A stretch of DNA of 10,278 bases from Candidatus Tenderia sp. Lineage in GTDB: Bacteria > Pseudomonadota > Gammaproteobacteria > Tenderiales > Tenderiaceae. The stretch is from assembly GCA_030148045.1 (NCBI GenBank), contig JASBUE010000056.1:1-10278 (forward strand). The letters run 5' to 3'. The notes under the pieces were generated by a model, which saw only the letters and a list, made by a program, of their open reading frames with translations, did not search any database and was not told the origin of the DNA. The position numbers were made by a program, and so were the translations under genes. Below, one piece after another: positions 6,414 through 10,278 of the stretch; within the stretch, counting starts at the first letter, position 1; each line of letters opens with the position of its first letter.

Positions 6414-7766
6414 ATGGCACATCAGTTCGATCTCGTTGTAATCGGTACCGGCACCGCCGCCACCGTCACGGCCACGCGCTGCCGCGCCGCCGGCTGGCGG
6501 GTGGCGGTCATCGATCATCGCCCGTTCGGTGGTACCTGCGCGCTGCGCGGTTGCGACCCCAAAAAGATGCTGGTGGCCGCCGCCGAGGTGATGGATGGTC
6601 TGGACCGCATGGCGGATATCGATGTCATCGAGGGTCACGCGAGCATCGACTGGGCGGCGCTGCAGCGCTTCAAGCGTTCGTTCACGGACCCGGTACCGGC
6701 GAACCGCGAGCGAATGTATCGGAAACAGGGCATCGCCACCTTCCACGGCAAGGCCCGCCTTGCAGGACCGAACCAGGTTGAAATCGGCAATGAGACACTG
6801 GCGGCGAAACACATCGTGATTGCCGCCGGCGCCGAACCCGCGCGGCTGCCGATCGACGGCGCCGAACACCTGATGCCGAGCGATGCTTTTCTTGAACTGG
6901 AGGCGCTGCCGCAGCGACTCGTGCTGATCGGCGGCGGATTTATCGGTTTCGAGTTCGCCCACGTGGCCGCACGCGCCGGCGCCGAGGTTGTTATCCTTAA
7001 TCGCGGGCCGCGTCCGCTCAAGCACTTCGATCCGGATCTCGTCGCTGCGTTGGTCAAGCGCAGTGAGGCACTCGGGATCCGTGTGCTGTGCGGCCACGAA
7101 GCCAAGGCGGTCACCCGGCAGGACCACGGTTATGTGGTTCACGCGGCGGGGCCGGACGGAAATATCACCCTCGCCGCGGATCAGGTCGTGCATAGTGGCG
7201 GCCGCGTCCCCACGCTGGCCGATCTGGACCTCACCACGGGCAAGATCGAACACGAAAACATGCGGATCAGACGCAGCGAGCACCTGCAAAGCGTGTCCAA
7301 CCCCGCAGTCTACGTCGCCGGCGATGCCGGTGCGCCGCCGCTACCACTGACCCCCATCGCGGCGATCTAGGCCAACGCGGTCGCAACCAACCTGATCGAA
7401 GGCAACCATAAAACCGTCGATTACTCGGGAATCCCAACGGCGGTATTCACTGTGCCGACGCTCGCTCGGGTCGGGCTGCTGGAAGCCGAAGCTAAAGCCC
7501 AGGGACTGGACTATCGCGTGAAGCACCAATCGGTGCCGCACTGGTACAGCGCCCGGCGCGTCAACGAGTCCTGCTACGCCTTCAAAGTGCTTGTGGAGGA
7601 AGCGAGTGACAGGGTGCTCGGCGCCCATGTGGTCGGGCCAGATGCGGTGGAAATCGTCAACCTGTTTGGCATGGCCATGCGCACCGGGCTCAAGGCCTCG
7701 GATCTCGCCTATGCCACCTTTGCCTATCCCACCGGCGCTTCCGATCTCGAATCCATGCTGCCCTGA
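6414..7766 (+). CDS. MerA/glutathione-reductase-like FAD disulfide oxidoreductase in the mer cluster, interrupted by an in-frame TAG
   Basis: A 450-codon flavoprotein of the pyridine-nucleotide disulfide oxidoreductase family. In order: FAD motif VIGTGTAA (9-16), redox cysteines GGTCALRGC (C42, C47) followed by DPKK, NAD(P) motif IGGGFIGFE (173-178), second FAD motif YVAGDAG (D304), then a dimer domain from about 335 (TAVFTVPTLARVG). Codon 319 (7368-7370) is TAG, cutting just after the second FAD motif; the whole dimer domain follows in frame to TGA. The C-terminus reads FAYPTGASD, with Tyr438 where glutathione reductase and lipoamide dehydrogenase have the catalytic His-Pro. ATG at 6414 is supported by AAAGGAGG at 6401-6408. 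It sits 169 bases after merA. Glutathione-reductase-like genes in mer operons have been called merK; whether this is the same group I cannot tell, so no symbol is given. Substrate unknown. Confidence 0.85.
7368..7370 (+). other. In-frame TAG codon inside the second reductase gene
   Basis: The frame reads LTPIAAI, TAG, ANAVATNLIEGN, and the conserved dimer domain continues without shift. Related reductases commonly have Glu near here (AxEG or AxEA), so GAG to TAG, or CAG to TAG, is the simplest origin. The context is CTAGG, as in mutS. Confidence 0.9.
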
Positions 7767-7894
7767 TCACCCCGCGGGAAACCATCCCCAGGCGCATATT
7801 TTGTCTGCGGAGGTTCCAAAAAAAGAAGATTCCGGTGTAGGGTGGGGACACCATCCATGCTTCGGAGTCGTTGTCGTCGTGAGGGGAATGACAT

Positions 7895-8320
7895 ATGAGC
7901 GCAAACCGAACAACCGGCCTGACCATCGGCCGTCTCGCCAAGGCCGCCGGCGTCAATGTGGAAACCATCCGCTACTACCAGCGTATCGGCCTGATCGATG
8001 AACCGGTGAAACCGGCGCAAGGCTACCGCCGCTACCCGCCCCCCATGGTGGAGCGCATCCGATTCATCAAGCGCGCCCAGGAACTCGGCTTCAGCCTCAA
8101 TGAAATCACGGATTTGCTCTCCCTGAATGACGGGGATTGCAATGAAGCGCGTACGCTTGCGGAATACAAGCAGGAAGTCATTCAACAACGCATCGATGAC
8201 CTGTGCGCCATACAGCGTGAACTGACCAAACTGATCAAGGCCTGCAGGAAAAACGTCTCCGGCCGGGATCGCTGCGCCATCATCGCGACCCTGACCAGGG
8301 ACCGCCGGTCTCCAATATAA
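7895..8320 (+). CDS. merR: Mercury-responsive regulator MerR
   Basis: Hg(II)-sensing repressor-activator of 141 residues (Tn501 MerR: 144). The winged helix-turn-helix LTIGRLAKAAGVNVETIRYYQRIGL occupies 9-33 (split: LTIGRLAKAAG, VNVETIRYYQRIGL), followed by the wing GYRRY and the long dimer helix. The mercury ligands are present: C82 in NDGDCNEA, C117 in IKACRKN and C127 in RDRCAII, against 82, 117 and 126 in Tn501; an extra C104 is present. The loop between the last two ligands is one residue longer. GAGGGG at 7881-7886 supports the ATG at 7895. It is the last gene of the cluster in the same direction as merT, not divergent as in Tn501/Tn21, 128 bases after the second reductase. No mer operator is visible in that gap, so it may be partly transcribed from the merT promoter; a weak own promoter cannot be excluded. 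Confidence 0.95.
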   Translation: MSANRTTGLTIGRLAKAAGVNVETIRYYQRIGLIDEPVKPAQGYRRYPPPMVERIRFIKRAQELGFSLNEITDLLSLNDGDCNEARTLAEYKQEVIQQRIDDLCAIQRELTKLIKACRKNVSGRDRCAIIATLTRDRRSPI

Positions 8321-8321
8321 C

Positions 8322-8351
8322 CAGGAGCCCTCGGCTACCGATAGGCTCCTG
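8322..8351 (+). terminator. Hairpin directly after merR, possible terminator
   Basis: CAGGAGCC (8322-8329) pairs perfectly with GGCTCCTG (8344-8351) around a 14-base loop that itself contains CGG-CTA-CCG. It starts one base after the merR stop. The T run is weak (ATTTCTC), so it may be a poor intrinsic terminator or part of the adjacent palindromic element. Confidence 0.5.
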
Positions 8352-8520
8352 CATTTCTCACACCCGTTCGTAGCGAGACGGTTCAAGGGTGCGTGATGAG
8401 CGGCTTTCATGACTGAGGGGCGCGCAGGCATAGTCGACACTATGTCGAGCACCCCGACGGAGTGAAAGCCGCTCAGCGCATGCCATTGGGCCGTCGCAGT
8501 AGCAGGGGCGTGAGAAATGC
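8351..8520. repeat. 170-base multi-stem palindromic element between merR and the chemotaxis receptor gene
   Basis: The ends are 15-base inverted repeats with one mismatch (GCATTTCTCACACCC at 8351-8365, GGGCGTGAGAAATGC at 8506-8520). Inside are a perfect 12-base pair of arms (8398-8409, GAGCGGCTTTCA, with 8463-8474), extended by one T-A pair, GGGG/CCCC (8417-8420, 8452-8455) and a central CATAGT-CGAC-ACTATG hairpin (8429-8444). The element abuts the receptor stop codon by three bases. No open reading frame of note is inside. A non-autonomous transposable element or a decayed insertion sequence is my best guess; no clear target duplication was seen. Confidence 0.7.
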
Positions 8521-8523
8521 GGA

Positions 8524-10158
8524 CTAGACCTTGAAACGGGAAACCGCTTTCTGCAGCTGATCGGCCAGCTGAGCCATTTGATCGGCGGCCGAACTTGAAC
8601 GCTGCGCGCCCTCGGTGGTCTCGTTGGCCAAGTTGCTGATATTGACGATATTGGCGTTGATTTCCTCAGCCACGGCGTTCTGCTCTTCCGCGGCACTGGC
8701 CACCTGGGTGGTCATGTTGGTGATGGTGGCCACGGCGGCGGCGATGGCCTGCAGCGCCTCACCGGCCTTGTTGGCCTGATCCACGGTCTCGCCGGTCATT
8801 TGCTGGCCGCGCTCCATCACGTCCACCGCCTCGCGGGTGCCGGACTGCAGGTTTTCGATCATCTTCTGGATTTCCTCGGTGGACTGCTGGGTACGTCCCG
8901 CCAGGGTCCGCACCTCATCGGCCACCACGGCGAAGCCGCGCCCCTGTTCACCGGCGCGGGCCGCTTCGATGGCGGCGTTGAGTGCCAACAGGTTGGTCTG
9001 TTCGGCAATATCCTTGATCACGTCGAGCACGGTACCGACCTTCTGGCTGTCTTCTTCGACCCGATGCAGCACCTCGGCCGCCTGCTGAACCTCGTTGGCC
9101 AGGCGATCGATCTTGCTAATCGCCGTGTTGACAGTCTCCTGACCGTTATTGGATTCTTCATTGGCCTGATTGGCGGCCTGGGCGGCGTCGCTGACATTGC
9201 GCGCCACCTCCTGCACCGTGGCGACCATCTGGTTCATGGCGGTGGCCACCTGATCGGTCTCCTGCTGCTGCCGGCCCAGCGCGGTATTGGTCTGGCTGTT
9301 GATGGCGGACAGCTCCTGAATCGAGCTATTGATCTGGCCGGAGGCGGCGATAACCTCTTGAATCGTCTGGCGTGTCTTGGCCACAAACAGATTGAAGCCG
9401 CGGGACACAGCGGTAATTTCGTCATTGCCCTTTTCAGGCAGGGCGATGGTCAGGTTGCCCTCGCCCTCGGCGATTTCGACAAAGCTGGCGGCAATCTGTC
9501 TGATGGGTTTGATAACGGTGGTCACGATCATCAGAAAGGCCAGGACGGCCAGTATCACACCCACCACCACCGTCGTGGTCAATACACTGAACGAAAACGC
9601 CTGCACGCTTTTAAGCTCGGAATGATAGCTTTCCACCTTGCCAGCACCCAGTTGCTCCATCTTTTCGAGGGAGCCAAGCAGCGTCTCGACCGTTTCCGCC
9701 AGTTTCTGCTGGGCGGCATACATAGCACGAATGGTGTCGCCATTTGAAACGACGCGGACCTTTTCCACCGACTCGATCAGTTCATTACGCGCACCGGCAA
9801 ACTGCTCACGCACTTGTTTGAATTCGGCGATTGCCTTCTCGTCGAACAACCCGGTTTTCACCATGCGCGAAATCGCCGCCTCTTCTTGGGCGATATCCTC
9901 TTCAATGCGCTGTTTCAGCTGCTTCATCCTGGCGAGGTCGGTTTCCTGGATAAAGGCGTCGATGGCGATGATCTGATCCTGCAACGCAATCGTCCCTTCC
10001 ATGGAGCCGTTCGCGGCATCCCAAGCGACAGTGGTAACGTATTCCAGTCCTTCGGACAGCTTGCTGGCGGCGTAATACCCGGCCCCGGCGCTGACAAGCA
10101 GCATCCCGCCCAACCCCAGCACGACACCCCCGATTTTGGTAGAAATATTGATCCTCAT
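8524..10158 (-). CDS. Methyl-accepting chemotaxis protein
   Basis: A 544-residue transmembrane receptor that signals to the CheA-CheW array. In order: short cytoplasmic start, TM1 about 8-30, helical periplasmic region about 31-190 rich in acidic and Gln residues (probable four-helix-bundle sensor), TM2 about 192-214, HAMP about 215-268, and a long coiled-coil signalling domain. The hairpin tip is intact at about 384-417 (IAEQTNLLALNAAIEAARAG, GRGFAVVADEVR). There is no CheR-binding pentapeptide; the end VSRFKV is common for such receptors. ATG at 10158 is chosen because GAGGG (complement of 10164-10168) lies five bases upstream; a TTG at 10191 in the same frame has no such support. The stop is TAG (8524-8526). 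The ligand cannot be read from the sequence; nothing ties it to mercury except adjacency. Confidence 0.95.
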   Translation of the reverse strand: MRINISTKIGGVVLGLGGMLLVSAGAGYYAASKLSEGLEYVTTVAWDAANGSMEGTIALQDQIIAIDAFIQETDLARMKQLKQRIEEDIAQEEAAISRMVKTGLFDEKAIAEFKQVREQFAGARNELIESVEKVRVVSNGDTIRAMYAAQQKLAETVETLLGSLEKMEQLGAGKVESYHSELKSVQAFSFSVLTTTVVVGVILAVLAFLMIVTTVIKPIRQIAASFVEIAEGEGNLTIALPEKGNDEITAVSRGFNLFVAKTRQTIQEVIAASGQINSSIQELSAINSQTNTALGRQQQETDQVATAMNQMVATVQEVARNVSDAAQAANQANEESNNGQETVNTAISKIDRLANEVQQAAEVLHRVEEDSQKVGTVLDVIKDIAEQTNLLALNAAIEAARAGEQGRGFAVVADEVRTLAGRTQQSTEEIQKMIENLQSGTREAVDVMERGQQMTGETVDQANKAGEALQAIAAAVATITNMTTQVASAAEEQNAVAEEINANIVNISNLANETTEGAQRSSSAADQMAQLADQLQKAVSRFKV

Positions 10159-10211
10159 AACATCCCTCGACTCTGGTGGAGATCCTTGCAATATTCAAGA
10201 ACGTACTTCAG

Positions 10212-10238
10212 CTATCGGTGATTGACCGAGGAACTTGA
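10212..10238 (-). promoter_or_regulatory. Probable FliA (sigma-28) promoter of the chemotaxis receptor gene
   Basis: On the minus strand TCAAGTTC (complement of 10231-10238), an 11-base spacer and ACCGATAG (complement of 10212-10219) match the flagellar consensus TAAAGTTT-N11-GCCGATAA at 6 of 8 positions in each half with exact spacing. It lies about 53 bases upstream of the ATG. Chemotaxis receptors are classic FliA targets, so motility co-regulation is likely. Confidence 0.75.
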
Positions 10239-10278
10239 GCATTTCGCTAAGCCCCATGCAAACCGCCGGCAAATTCAA

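Noticed and set aside
112..7370. Pyrrolysine as the amino acid at the internal TAG codons
   Set aside because: The affected families are not known pyrrolysine proteins and no pyl gene lies in the window; kept only as a check in the suppression hypothesis.
7452..7766. Separate small gene after the TAG of the second reductase
   Set aside because: It is the reductase dimer domain in the same frame; coding similarity starts directly after the TAG, before any start codon.
4472..7846. 13-base direct repeat GGTGTAGGGTGGG at 4472-4484 and 7834-7846
   Set aside because: One copy is inside merP coding sequence; a match of this length is expected by chance in 10 kb.
10159..10191. Upstream TTG start for the chemotaxis receptor
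   Set aside because: No ribosome site near it, and ATG at 10158 has GAGGG five bases upstream and gives a normal N-terminus.
1..10278. tRNA, rRNA, CRISPR array, transposase or phage genes
   Set aside because: None seen; the repeats present are palindromic intergenic elements without regular spacing.

Overview
The window looks like a chromosomal segment of a GC-rich gammaproteobacterium. The evidence is the mutS-fdxA neighbourhood (also found in Pseudomonas), an Azotobacter-type 7Fe-8S ferredoxin, MutS close to the E. coli protein, and a FliA-like promoter of the TCAAG type. I cannot place it to genus.

Layout. 1-1542: 3' part of mutS (+), with an in-frame TAG. 1627-1950: fdxA (+), closed by a strong intrinsic terminator that also faces the convergent universal stress gene (2031-2474, -). 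2502-2607: a composite palindrome just upstream of the stress gene. 2643-3599: a DHH phosphoesterase gene (-) with an in-frame TAG 38 codons before its natural end. 3690-3782: a second palindromic element, then a MerR-type operator/promoter (3805-3836). 3870-8320: a mercury-resistance cluster, all on +: merT, merP, merA, a second CxxxxC flavoprotein disulfide reductase (with an in-frame TAG) and merR last. 8351-8520: a third multi-stem palindrome. 8524-10158: a chemotaxis receptor (-) behind a FliA-like promoter.

How the genes work together. MerP captures Hg(II) in the periplasm, MerT carries it inward, and MerA reduces it to Hg(0) with NADPH. MerR senses Hg(II) and should act at the operator before merT. 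The second reductase has the flavin, pyridine-nucleotide and redox-disulfide motifs but no His-Pro near its C-terminus; it may support thiol redox balance, which is inference. No merB, merC, merD or merE is visible.

The most unusual signal is that three unrelated, otherwise intact genes (mutS, the DHH gene and the second reductase) each carry exactly one in-frame stop, always TAG, with conserved protein continuing in the same frame. No frameshift and no in-frame TAA or TGA was found inside any gene. By eye the tetranucleotide CTAG occurs only four times in the window: at these three codons and at the receptor gene's stop. TAG also ends mutS and the receptor gene, so it is not simply reassigned. 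Amber suppression or readthrough, recent C-to-T or G-to-T nonsense mutations, and sequencing or assembly error all remain open.
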